Source of the DNA: a bacterium
GTDB lineage: Bacteria > Actinomycetota > Thermoleophilia > Solirubrobacterales > Solirubrobacteraceae
Direction of reading: 5' to 3'
Assembly (NCBI GenBank): GCA_021323635.1
Contig: JAJPKQ010000045.1
Coordinates: forward strand, 1-32,402
Length of the DNA stretch: 32,402 nt
Part shown: positions 25,911-32,402 of the stretch, piece by piece
How the letters are laid out: each line of letters starts with the position of its first letter
Numbering within the stretch: the first letter of the stretch is position 1
Program-made: the position numbers and the translations under genes
Notes under the pieces: generated by a model
What the model was told of the DNA's origin: nothing
Database searches by the model: none
Seen by the model: only the letters and a program-made list of their open reading frames with translations

Positions 25911-28157
25911 GTGGCGGCGATGAGGCGCATCAGCGCGCTCGTCTGCGCGCACCCCCGGCGCATCCTTGGCGGCGCCGCAGCGCTGCTCGTGCTCGCTGCG
26001 ATCTTCGGGGCACCGCTGATCTCGATTCTGAGCACCGCCCTCTCGGACTTTGAAAGCTCCTCCACGCAGACATATCACGCGGCGCGGCTGATCGAACGGG
26101 CGACCGGCGCTCAGGACGACGTCGGCTTTGTCGTGCTTGTCAAGAGCGCCGAGCCGGTGCGCAAGAGCAGGCAGGCCTTTGACGTACTCGCCGAAATCAC
26201 GCGACTGCTTGCCAAGCAGCCGGGCATTCGCTCCGCGCTTGACTACCCGCGCACCTTCGACCCCGAACTGCTCTCCAGGAACGGCCGCGAAGCGCTCATC
26301 CTGGCCACCTTCTCCACGCGCTCGCGCTCCTACGAAGCCGCCCAGCGCCTGCGGCGGGCGATCCGCGCGCGCGGCGGGCGGATCAGCGGCCTGGACATCG
26401 TCTTTGAAGAGCTCACGCGCCGCTCGCGCAGCGATCTCGTCCACGCGGAGCTCTACGCGGCGCCGATCCTCGTGGCGCTCTCGCTGCTGCTCTTCGGCGG
26501 CCTGGTCGCAGCGCTGCTTCCGCTCCTGGTCGGCGTGCTTGCCGTGCTCTTCACCTTCCTGTGCCTGCGCGTCGTGCAGCAGGCGCTCGGCCTCTCGGTC
26601 TTTGCGCTCGACCTCGTGATCGCGGTTGGCCTCGGGCTGGCGGTCGACTACAGCCTCTTCGTCCTCGCCCGCTTCCGTGAAGAGCTCGCATCCGCAACGG
26701 CCGACTGCGCGCGCTTGACGCAGGCGCCTGAGGGCAGCGGTGGCGCGCTCGGGCGTCCCTCCCCCGCGGTGCGCAGGATCGCGATCGAGCGCACGCTTGC
26801 GAGCGCCGGGCGCACGGTGCTCTTCAGCTGCCTCACCGTCGCCTGCGCGCTTGCCTCGCTGTGCGTCTTCCCGCTGCCCTTCCTCTACTCGATGGGGGTC
26901 GCGGGCATCTTCACCGCGCTTGTCGCCGGCACCGTCGCGCTGCTCGTGCTGCCCGCGGCGCTCTACCTGCTCGGCGACCGCGTCAACGCGCTCTCGCTGC
27001 GGCGCTCGGCGACTCGCGGCCGCGAGGCAGCGGGGGGCAGGGACCTCTGGGCGCGCCTGGCGAGCGCTGTGATGCGCCGGCCGGGCACCGTCGCGCTGCT
27101 CTCCGGAGGAGTGCTGCTTGCGGCGGGCAGCCCTGTCTTCCAGATGGGCCTCACCCCCGCCTCCGCCGCGCTGCTGCCGCCCGGCACCGAATCGCGCCAG
27201 GTCGAGGAACGCATCGAACGCAACTTCGAAACCAACCCCGCGCTGCCGATCGCGGCGGTGGTCGAGGCCAAGCCGACCGAATTCCAGTCCGTCTACGAAT
27301 ACGCGCAGGCGGTCGCGCGCGCCAGCGGCGATCCCAGGCACGCTCACCTGCTCAACCTGAAGGGGTCGACCTGGCTGGTCGCGATCACCCCGCGTGGAGA
27401 TCCCTTCGGCGCCGCCAACGAAGCGGCTGTCGCGCGCATGCGCGCGGTGCGCTCCGCTCATCCGACGGCGGTGGGCGGGATCACCGCGTGGTTCCACGAC
27501 GAGCTTGAAAGCGTCGCCGGCAACCTCCCCTACGCGATCCTGATCGTCGCCCTGACGATGTTCCTGATGGTCTTTGCGCTGACCGGCTCGCTGCTGCTGC
27601 CGCTCAAGACGCTGCTGATGAACCTGCTCACGCTCTCGGTCGCGACGGGCGCCCTCGTGCTCTGCTTTCAGAGCGGCCTGCTGGCGGCGCCCCTGCACTT
27701 CAGGGGCAACGGCGGCCTTGAGCCAGCGAACCTGATCCTCCTCTACACCGTCGCCTTCGCGCTCGCTAGCGACTACGGCGTCTTCCTGCTCGCGCGCATC
27801 CGCGAGGCGCATGACTCCGGGCTCTCAAACCGCGAGGCTGTGGCGCTCGGGATGCAGCGCACAGGCCACCTGATCACAGCCGCAGCTGCACTCTTCTGCG
27901 TCGCGGTCGCCGCGCTGTGCACCTCCTCGATCCTCTCCATCAAGGAGCTTGGCTTCGGCGCGGCCTTTGCGGTCGCGATCGATGCGACGATCGTCCGCGC
28001 GCTGCTCGTGCCCTCGCTGATGGCCCTGCTGGGGGACTGGAACTGGTGGGCGCCGGAGCCGCTGCGGCGCCTCCATGCGCGCCTGGGCCTGCGGGAGTCA
28101 GGCGCGGGGCTCCCGCGCGGGGAGGAGGCGCAGGCGCTCTCCGGGCAGCTGCCCTGA
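25911..28157 (+). CDS. MMPL/RND-family membrane transporter
   Basis: A secondary transporter with two homologous halves, each containing an N-terminal helix, a soluble domain and five further helices, driven by the proton gradient. The helix-borne Asp-Tyr pairs expected for proton coupling are present: LGLAVDYSLFVLARFREEL (Asp246) and FALASDYGVFLLARIRE (Asp621). Helices include LGGAAALLVLAAIFGAPLIS and ILVALSLLLFGGLVAALLPL. 748 residues, normal for single-chain MMPL proteins. The start is GTG 25911 or ATG 25920; neither has a good Shine-Dalgarno. The substrate (lipid, terpenoid or drug) is unknown. Glu is encoded by GAA in 16 of 34 cases, almost all before 27510, unlike neighbouring genes where GAG dominates. 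It is convergent with the second MMPL gene (35-bp gap). Confidence 0.88.
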   Translation: MAAMRRISALVCAHPRRILGGAAALLVLAAIFGAPLISILSTALSDFESSSTQTYHAARLIERATGAQDDVGFVVLVKSAEPVRKSRQAFDVLAEITRLLAKQPGIRSALDYPRTFDPELLSRNGREALILATFSTRSRSYEAAQRLRRAIRARGGRISGLDIVFEELTRRSRSDLVHAELYAAPILVALSLLLFGGLVAALLPLLVGVLAVLFTFLCLRVVQQALGLSVFALDLVIAVGLGLAVDYSLFVLARFREELASATADCARLTQAPEGSGGALGRPSPAVRRIAIERTLASAGRTVLFSCLTVACALASLCVFPLPFLYSMGVAGIFTALVAGTVALLVLPAALYLLGDRVNALSLRRSATRGREAAGGRDLWARLASAVMRRPGTVALLSGGVLLAAGSPVFQMGLTPASAALLPPGTESRQVEERIERNFETNPALPIAAVVEAKPTEFQSVYEYAQAVARASGDPRHAHLLNLKGSTWLVAITPRGDPFGAANEAAVARMRAVRSAHPTAVGGITAWFHDELESVAGNLPYAILIVALTMFLMVFALTGSLLLPLKTLLMNLLTLSVATGALVLCFQSGLLAAPLHFRGNGGLEPANLILLYTVAFALASDYGVFLLARIREAHDSGLSNREAVALGMQRTGHLITAAAALFCVAVAALCTSSILSIKELGFGAAFAVAIDATIVRALLVPSLMALLGDWNWWAPEPLRRLHARLGLRESGAGLPRGEEAQALSGQLP

Positions 28158-28192
28158 GCGAGCCCTCTCTGCCCCGCGCGGGCGCCGGCTGC

Positions 28193-30391
28193 TCAGGCGA
28201 CCTCCACCGGCTCGGCCTGGGGGCGCACGGGATAGGCCGGCGCTGCGGCGCTGGGCGCCGCCGCAGCCTGCCCGTGGCCGAAGTGCACCGCCGGCAGCAG
28301 CCTGCGCATGAAGCTCGGCAGATACCAAGCGGAGGATCCCAGCAGGCGCAGGGCGACAGGCAGCAGCAGCAGCCGCACGAGCGCCGCGTCCAGCAGCACC
28401 GCGACGCCCAGGATGATCCCCATCTCCTTGGGCGGCAGCGGCCCGGAGAGCGCGAAGGTGAAGAAGACCGCCACCATCACCGCCGCAGCGGCAAAGATCA
28501 CCCGGCCAGAGTGCGCGACGCCGCCGACCATCGCCGCGCGCGCGTCGCCCTCGGTCTCCCAGTGCTCCTTGGCGCTTGAGAGCAGGAAGACGGTGTAGTC
28601 CATCGAGATCGCAAAGATCATCGCGAAGAAGAAAACCGGCCCCCAGGCATCGAGGAAGCCCTGGGGCGTGAAGCCAAGCAGCGAGTGCAGCACGCCATCC
28701 TGGAAGACCCACTTTGCAACGCCGAAGGCGGCGCCGCTCGCAAGCAGGTTTGTCAGGACGCCGACCGCCGCCAGCGCGGGGGTCTGCAGCGCGATCAAGA
28801 GCAGGATGAAGCCGAGCGCGAGCACCACCCCGATCACGAGCGGCGTGCGCGCCGAGAGCGCGCTCTGCAGCGCGTGGTCTTCGGCGACCGCGCCGCCGAT
28901 CAGCGAGCCGCGCGGCAGGCTCCTGCTCAGCTGATCGATCAGCGCTCCGACCCTCGGTGAGGAGGGGTCGGCCGCGGGTATCGCGCTGTAGAGGACATGG
29001 CCGCCCGCCAGCTGCGGCGCGGAGACCGCAGCGATGCCGGGCTGAGCCTTGAGGGTGGCTGCAACGGCGCTTGACTCCGCGCTCGGCGCGACCACCTGCA
29101 GCGGCCCGGTCGCTCCCGGGCCGAATGCGGCCTGGACCTGCTCGTAGCCGATGCGCGATCCCGCGCTGCTTGGCACGACCTTGATCGATGGCATCGCGGT
29201 GCGCAGCGTCAGGACGCCGCTCGCGAGCACGATCAGCGCCGCCAGCGCGGGCAGCCCGAAGCGCAGCGGCGTCTTCCACAGGCGCTGCCCCCAGGCTGCG
29301 AAGCGCACCGAGCGGTGCTCGCCGGAGTGAACCCAGGGCAGGGCGTAGCGATCGACGCGGTCGCCCAGTCGCGCGAGCACCGCCGGCAGCAGCGTCAGCG
29401 TCGCGGCGAGCACGAAGATCACCGCCAGCATGATCCCGAGGCTCATCGAGCGGAAGGCCGGGCTTTCGACGAGCATCACCGCGCTCAGCGAGACGAGGAC
29501 GGTCAGGCCGCTGAAGAGCACCGCCTTGCCGGCGGTGTCCATCGTGATCCCCGCGGCCTCGCTTGGCGAGAGGTGGGAGCCGAAGCGGGCGCCGCGGAAG
29601 CGGTTGACGATGAACAGCGCGTAGTCGATCCCCAGCGCCAGCGCGAACATCAGCGCGAAGTTCATCGCCCAGATCGAGATCGGCGCGATCAGCGTGCCGA
29701 GGTAGAGGGAGCCTGCGGCGGCAAGGAGGCCGAGCAAGGTCAGCATCAGCGGCAGGCCGGCCGCAACCAGCGACCCGAAGGCAAGCAGCAGGATCGCGAG
29801 CGTGACCGGCCAGGAGAAGACCTCAGAGCGCAGCATCGCGGAGCGGTTGGCTTCGTTGAAGTCAGACCACATCCCCGCGGCGCCGGTCAGGTGCACTTCG
29901 ACGCCCGCGCGCGCATCTGCGCTCAGCCTGCTCTTGAGTGTGCCGGCCGCCGCAACCATCGCGTTCGGGTTGCTGCCCGCCCCGGCGGTCACGATCGCAG
30001 TGTGGCCATCCGCAGATATCGTCCGGCCCGCGAGGGGCGCATAGACTCCGCGCACATCCTTGCTCGCCGCAAGCGTGTGCTCGACGCTCGCAAGCACGCG
30101 CGCGAACGCAGGCGAGGAGGCGTTCAGGCTGCGCGAGTGCACGACCACCTCGAGCGCGTAGCTGGAGCTGCCGCCGAAGTCGCGGTTGACGATCTGCCGC
30201 GCCTGCGAGGAGGCCGATCCGCTGGCTTCCCAGCCGGCTCCGGAGAGGGCTCTCTCCACGCGCGGGGCAAAGAAGCCGAGGCCGATCGCGATCAGCACCC
30301 AGACCGCCGCCACCGCACGGAAGTGGCTGGCGGTGAACAGGCCCAGGCGCCCGATCGGGCCCAGCTGCTGCGTGAGAGGCTTGCCTTCCAT
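28193..30391 (-). CDS. MMPL/RND-family membrane transporter, divergent from an ArsR regulator
   Basis: Second RND-type transporter, 732 residues in the same two-half architecture. Proton-relay signatures are LALGIDYALFIVNRFRG (Asp256) and FAISMDYTVFLLSSAKEH (Asp598). SGRVIFAAAAVMVAVFFTFALSG and PPKEMGIILGVAVLLDAALVRLLLLP are typical last-half helices. The proline/alanine-rich C-terminus (QAAAAPSAAAPAYPVRPQAEP) is probably a disordered cytoplasmic tail. ATG 30391 is chosen because AAAGGAG lies about 10 bases upstream; a start at 30421 would place that Shine-Dalgarno inside the gene. The divergent ArsR-type repressor, 125 bp away, probably controls it. The substrate is unknown, and identity to the neighbouring MMPL protein is low by eye, so they do not look like a recent duplication. 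Confidence 0.9.
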   Translation of the reverse strand: MEGKPLTQQLGPIGRLGLFTASHFRAVAAVWVLIAIGLGFFAPRVERALSGAGWEASGSASSQARQIVNRDFGGSSSYALEVVVHSRSLNASSPAFARVLASVEHTLAASKDVRGVYAPLAGRTISADGHTAIVTAGAGSNPNAMVAAAGTLKSRLSADARAGVEVHLTGAAGMWSDFNEANRSAMLRSEVFSWPVTLAILLLAFGSLVAAGLPLMLTLLGLLAAAGSLYLGTLIAPISIWAMNFALMFALALGIDYALFIVNRFRGARFGSHLSPSEAAGITMDTAGKAVLFSGLTVLVSLSAVMLVESPAFRSMSLGIMLAVIFVLAATLTLLPAVLARLGDRVDRYALPWVHSGEHRSVRFAAWGQRLWKTPLRFGLPALAALIVLASGVLTLRTAMPSIKVVPSSAGSRIGYEQVQAAFGPGATGPLQVVAPSAESSAVAATLKAQPGIAAVSAPQLAGGHVLYSAIPAADPSSPRVGALIDQLSRSLPRGSLIGGAVAEDHALQSALSARTPLVIGVVLALGFILLLIALQTPALAAVGVLTNLLASGAAFGVAKWVFQDGVLHSLLGFTPQGFLDAWGPVFFFAMIFAISMDYTVFLLSSAKEHWETEGDARAAMVGGVAHSGRVIFAAAAVMVAVFFTFALSGPLPPKEMGIILGVAVLLDAALVRLLLLPVALRLLGSSAWYLPSFMRRLLPAVHFGHGQAAAAPSAAAPAYPVRPQAEPVEVA

Positions 30392-30427
30392 TGGAGTGCT
30401 CCTTTCTAGGTCACAACTCAATCGTGG

Positions 30428-30500
30428 TGCAGTTGGGGCACTTTAGCATGCCTCGGCAAGAAACCACTCTACGGCGGTGGGGTTGTCAAGTTGCAGCTGG
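30428..30500. promoter_or_regulatory. Candidate operator pair (TGCAGYTGG) in the MMPL/arsR divergent region
   Basis: TGCAGTTGG (30428-30436) and TGCAGCTGG (30492-30500) are same-orientation near-repeats 64 bp apart, about six helical turns. The right copy falls between the -35 and -10 boxes of the arsR promoter. The left copy lies within GTGC-AGTTGGG-GCAC (30427-30441), near the MMPL start. This layout would suit a repressor acting on both genes; binding is inferred only. Confidence 0.3.
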
Positions 30501-30510
30501 CATCTAGAAT
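30483..30510 (+). promoter_or_regulatory. Promoter of the ArsR-family gene (leaderless transcript predicted)
   Basis: TTGTCA (30483-30488), 16-bp spacer, TAGAAT (30505-30510), then GGGCCC and ATG at 30517. The expected transcription start, 6-7 bases after the -10 box, falls at or next to the A of the ATG. No Shine-Dalgarno exists upstream, which agrees with a leaderless mRNA. Confidence 0.6.
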
Positions 30511-30516
30511 GGGCCC

Positions 30517-30870
30517 ATGGCGACGACCGAGCCGATCCCCCATCCGATACCTGAGCCCCTGCTGGAGCTGATCGCCAAGCGCTTCCGCGTGCTTGCCGAG
30601 CCGATGCGGATCCGCCTGCTCGATCGGCTGCGCGAGGGCGAGGCGACGGTAGGCGAGCTGCAGGAGGCGCTCTCGGCCTCGCAGCAGAACGTCTCCAAGC
30701 ACCTCGGGATCCTGCTGGAGGCGGGCATGGTCAGCCGCAGCAAGCGCGGCAACCATGCCTACTACGCGATCGCCGACGCCAGCGTCTTTGCGCTCTGCGA
30801 GCAGGTCTGCGGTGGGGTGCGCAAGCAGCTCTCAGAGCTTGAAGCTCTGCTCGGCGGGCACGCGCTTTAG
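30517..30870 (+). CDS. ArsR/SmtB-family winged-helix transcriptional regulator
   Basis: 117 residues, a dimeric DNA-binding repressor by family. The fold is clear: RFRVLAEPMRIRLLDRLREG, the helix-turn-helix TVGELQEALSASQQNVSKHLGIL (about 44-66), and the wing SRSKRGNHAYYAIAD. The alpha-3 metal site of classical ArsR/SmtB (ELCVCDL) is absent. Instead Cys94 and Cys98 (FALCEQVCGG) form a CxxxC pair in the C-terminal dimerisation helix, a possible thiol or metal sensor. ATG 30517 is used: there is no Shine-Dalgarno, but the promoter boxes position it at the transcription start. The gene is divergent from the MMPL transporter, its most likely target. It ends 62 bp before the CRISPR array. Confidence 0.9.
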   Translation: MATTEPIPHPIPEPLLELIAKRFRVLAEPMRIRLLDRLREGEATVGELQEALSASQQNVSKHLGILLEAGMVSRSKRGNHAYYAIADASVFALCEQVCGGVRKQLSELEALLGGHAL

Positions 30871-30904
30871 AGCGCGCCACCAGCCGCCGCTGAGCTATCC
30901 CTTT

Positions 30905-30928
30905 GGCGCCCGACCACCTGCGGGCGCC
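30905..30928. terminator. GC-rich hairpin between arsR and the CRISPR array
   Basis: GGCGCCCG (30905-30912), 8-base loop, CGGGCGCC (30921-30928): a perfect 8-bp stem ending 3 bp before the first repeat. There is no T-run on either strand, so it is not a canonical intrinsic terminator. Its position would suit ending arsR mRNA or, on the minus strand, the CRISPR precursor. Confidence 0.45.
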
Positions 30929-30931
30929 GCG

Positions 30932-32402
30932 CCTTCAACGGAGCCGGAGACTTACGTCTCCGGTGACGCTGGCGGCGTGGATCAGGGGCGGATGGGGCGG
31001 CGTGCTTCAACGGAGCCGGAGACTTACGTCTCCGGTGACGGCCGACGAACTGCTGCGCCCACAGAGTATGGAGGCGCTTCAACGGAGCCGGAGACTTACG
31101 TCTCCGGTGACCCGCTGCGGCTCGTAGGTCGCCAATTCACAGACGGGCTTCAACGGAGCCGGAGACTTACGTCTCCGGTGACGATCTGCGCAGCTCGCCT
31201 GCTCCCTCGGAGGTTCGGCTTCAACGGAGCCGGAGACTTACGTCTCCGGTGACGGACCGTCCTGCGGGCGCGCCGCCAGCGGATCTTCCGGCTTCAACGG
31301 AGCCGGAGACTTACGTCTCCGGTGACAGGCTTGGCGGCACGATTGGAACGTCATCGCTCAGGCGCTTCAACGGAGCCGGAGACTTACGTCTCCGGTGACT
31401 TAGACCGAAGGGAGCAGTTGTGAGTAGTGAGACGGCTTCAACGGAGCCGGAGACTTACGTCTCCGGTGACTGCTATACTGGGAACCCAGTCTCTCCTCCC
31501 TTCGCAGCTTCAACGGAGCCGGAGACTTACGTCTCCGGTGACTAGTGCGGGAAGTCAATGAGCTTGCGCGCCGAAACGCTTCAACGGAGCCGGAGACTTA
31601 CGTCTCCGGTGACGTTTCCGGGCTGGCGGTAGCCGAGATGGTGTCGCCGTGCTTCAACGGAGCCGGAGACTTACGTCTCCGGTGACCAGGAGTTCACCGG
31701 CTGGCGGTGGGCTTTAGTCAAGCTTCAACGGAGCCGGAGACTTACGTCTCCGGTGACGAGCACGTCCCGGTCAAGCTGCACATCGACGAAATGGCTTCAA
31801 CGGAGCCGGAGACTTACGTCTCCGGTGACCGGGGATCACAGGTGAATGATGGACGAGACGCCTGAGCTTCAACGGAGCCGGAGACTTACGTCTCAGGTGA
31901 CCAGCTGCGGGGGTGCTGGCGAGGGCGCTTGCTGTGATGCTTCAACGGAGCCGGAGACTTACGTCTCCGGTGACACCGCAAAGCAGGTTCAGGTCATCGC
32001 GGAGGTAGCGCTTCAACGGAGCCGGAGACTTACGTCTCCGGTGACAAGGATGAAGCGGAAGTGTGCGATCGCGCAACCGTGCTTCAACGGAGCCGGAGAC
32101 TTACGTCTCCGGTGACGGGTGCCCCGTACTTTCAACATGCTCGTGCGCATCGAGGCTTCAACGGAGCCGGAGACTTACGTCTCCGGTGACATCGGGTCCT
32201 AATCGTCAGCTCCACTGGTTCCGGGCTTCAACGGAGCCGGAGACTTACGTCTCCGGTGACGAGGTCGATTAGCCGCATCGAGCGCGACAGGCTCGCGCTT
32301 CAACGGAGCCGGAGACTTACGTCTCCGGTGACACCAGGCGTGGATCCTGCAGCTTTCACGTGTGGACGCTTCAACGGAGCCGGAGACTTACGTCTCCGGT
32401 GA
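30932..32402. CRISPR. CRISPR array: 21 repeats of 36 bp, 20 spacers, open at the right window edge
   Basis: On the + strand each repeat begins GCTTCAACGGAG, has hairpin arms CCGGAGAC and GTCTCCGG around TTAC, and ends TGAC. Repeats start at 30932, 31004, 31076, 31147, 31218, 31291, 31364, 31435, 31507, 31578, 31651, 31722, 31794, 31866, 31939, 32010, 32081, 32155, 32225, 32297 and 32368 (the last lacks its final base at the edge). Spacers are 36,36,35,35,37,37,35,36,35,37,35,36,36,37,35,35,38,34,36,35 bp and all differ. Repeat 1 has C for G at its first base, and repeat 14 has one base changed in the stem. The reverse complement has a GTAA (GNRA) loop and ends GTTGAAGC, like the 8-nt crRNA handle of type I/III systems. 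Transcription is therefore probably right-to-left with the leader beyond the window. No AT-rich leader exists on the left and no cas gene is in view, so the subtype is undetermined. Confidence 0.98.

Noticed and set aside
25812-27812. A 666-codon open frame antisense to the first MMPL gene
   Set aside because: Same antisense artefact; composition is charged and repetitive, and the sense frame has transporter helices and both proton-relay motifs.
25911-30391. The two MMPL genes as a recent duplication
   Set aside because: They share fold and motifs but differ in loops, codon use and overall sequence, and are oriented convergently.
30755-32272. Short open frames in the CRISPR region with repeated STEPETYVSGD or LQRSRRLTSPVT peptides
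   Set aside because: These are translations of the CRISPR repeat in different frames, not genes.
30932-32402. Self-targeting spacers against genes in this window
   Set aside because: By eye none of the 20 spacers matches other parts of the window; only a full genome search could settle this.

Overview
The window is high-GC bacterial DNA with densely packed genes. Intergenic gaps are mostly 0-220 bp, and 4-bp start/stop overlaps are frequent. Codon use is strongly G/C-ending. The gene set includes a NAD(P)H-linked pyruvate:ferredoxin oxidoreductase, a GH65 phosphorylase-like protein fused to a HAD domain, MMPL transporters, a phosphoribosyltransferase-hydrolase fusion and OsmC. This points to a deep-branching actinobacterium, most likely of the Thermoleophilia/Rubrobacteria type. 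That assignment is inference from gene content and composition, not from a marker gene.

Left part (1-7084, + strand): a tightly coupled operon. It encodes PEP synthase (5' end cut by the window), the gamma, alpha and beta subunits of a 2-oxoacid (probably pyruvate):ferredoxin oxidoreductase, and a GltD-like FAD/NAD(P)H oxidoreductase fused to a two-cluster ferredoxin. Together these could interconvert acetyl-CoA + CO2, pyruvate and PEP, with electrons exchanged with NAD(P)H.

Middle part: a P3A-type proton-pump ATPase (-) lies opposite a PRTase fused to a hydrolase domain that has lost its nucleophile (+), which is coupled to glutamine-dependent NAD+ synthetase (+). An alpha/beta hydrolase (+) follows. 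It converges on a minus-strand run: glycosyltransferase, Hsp20, APH-like/P-loop kinase, nicotinate phosphoribosyltransferase. NAD+ is thus served by two genes in the window, nadE and pncB. Two genes here, nadE and the kinase, appear to begin at a CTG codon inside a CTGA stop/start overlap.

19.6-25.7 kb: a small 84-aa protein, OsmC, a zinc alcohol dehydrogenase, a tandem universal stress protein, and the large HAD-GH65 fusion. This looks like stress and carbohydrate housekeeping.

25.9-30.9 kb: two convergent MMPL/RND transporters. The second is divergent from an ArsR-family regulator whose promoter places the start codon at the predicted transcription start (leaderless mRNA).

30932-32402: a CRISPR array of 21 near-identical 36-bp repeats and 20 spacers of 34-38 bp, running off the right edge in the middle of a repeat. 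A GUAA (GNRA) tetraloop and a GTTGAAGC 3' end appear only in the reverse complement. The left-most repeat is the one with a changed terminal base. Together these indicate transcription right-to-left, with the leader (and perhaps cas genes) beyond the right edge. No cas gene is in the window. I saw no rRNA, tRNA or insertion sequence.
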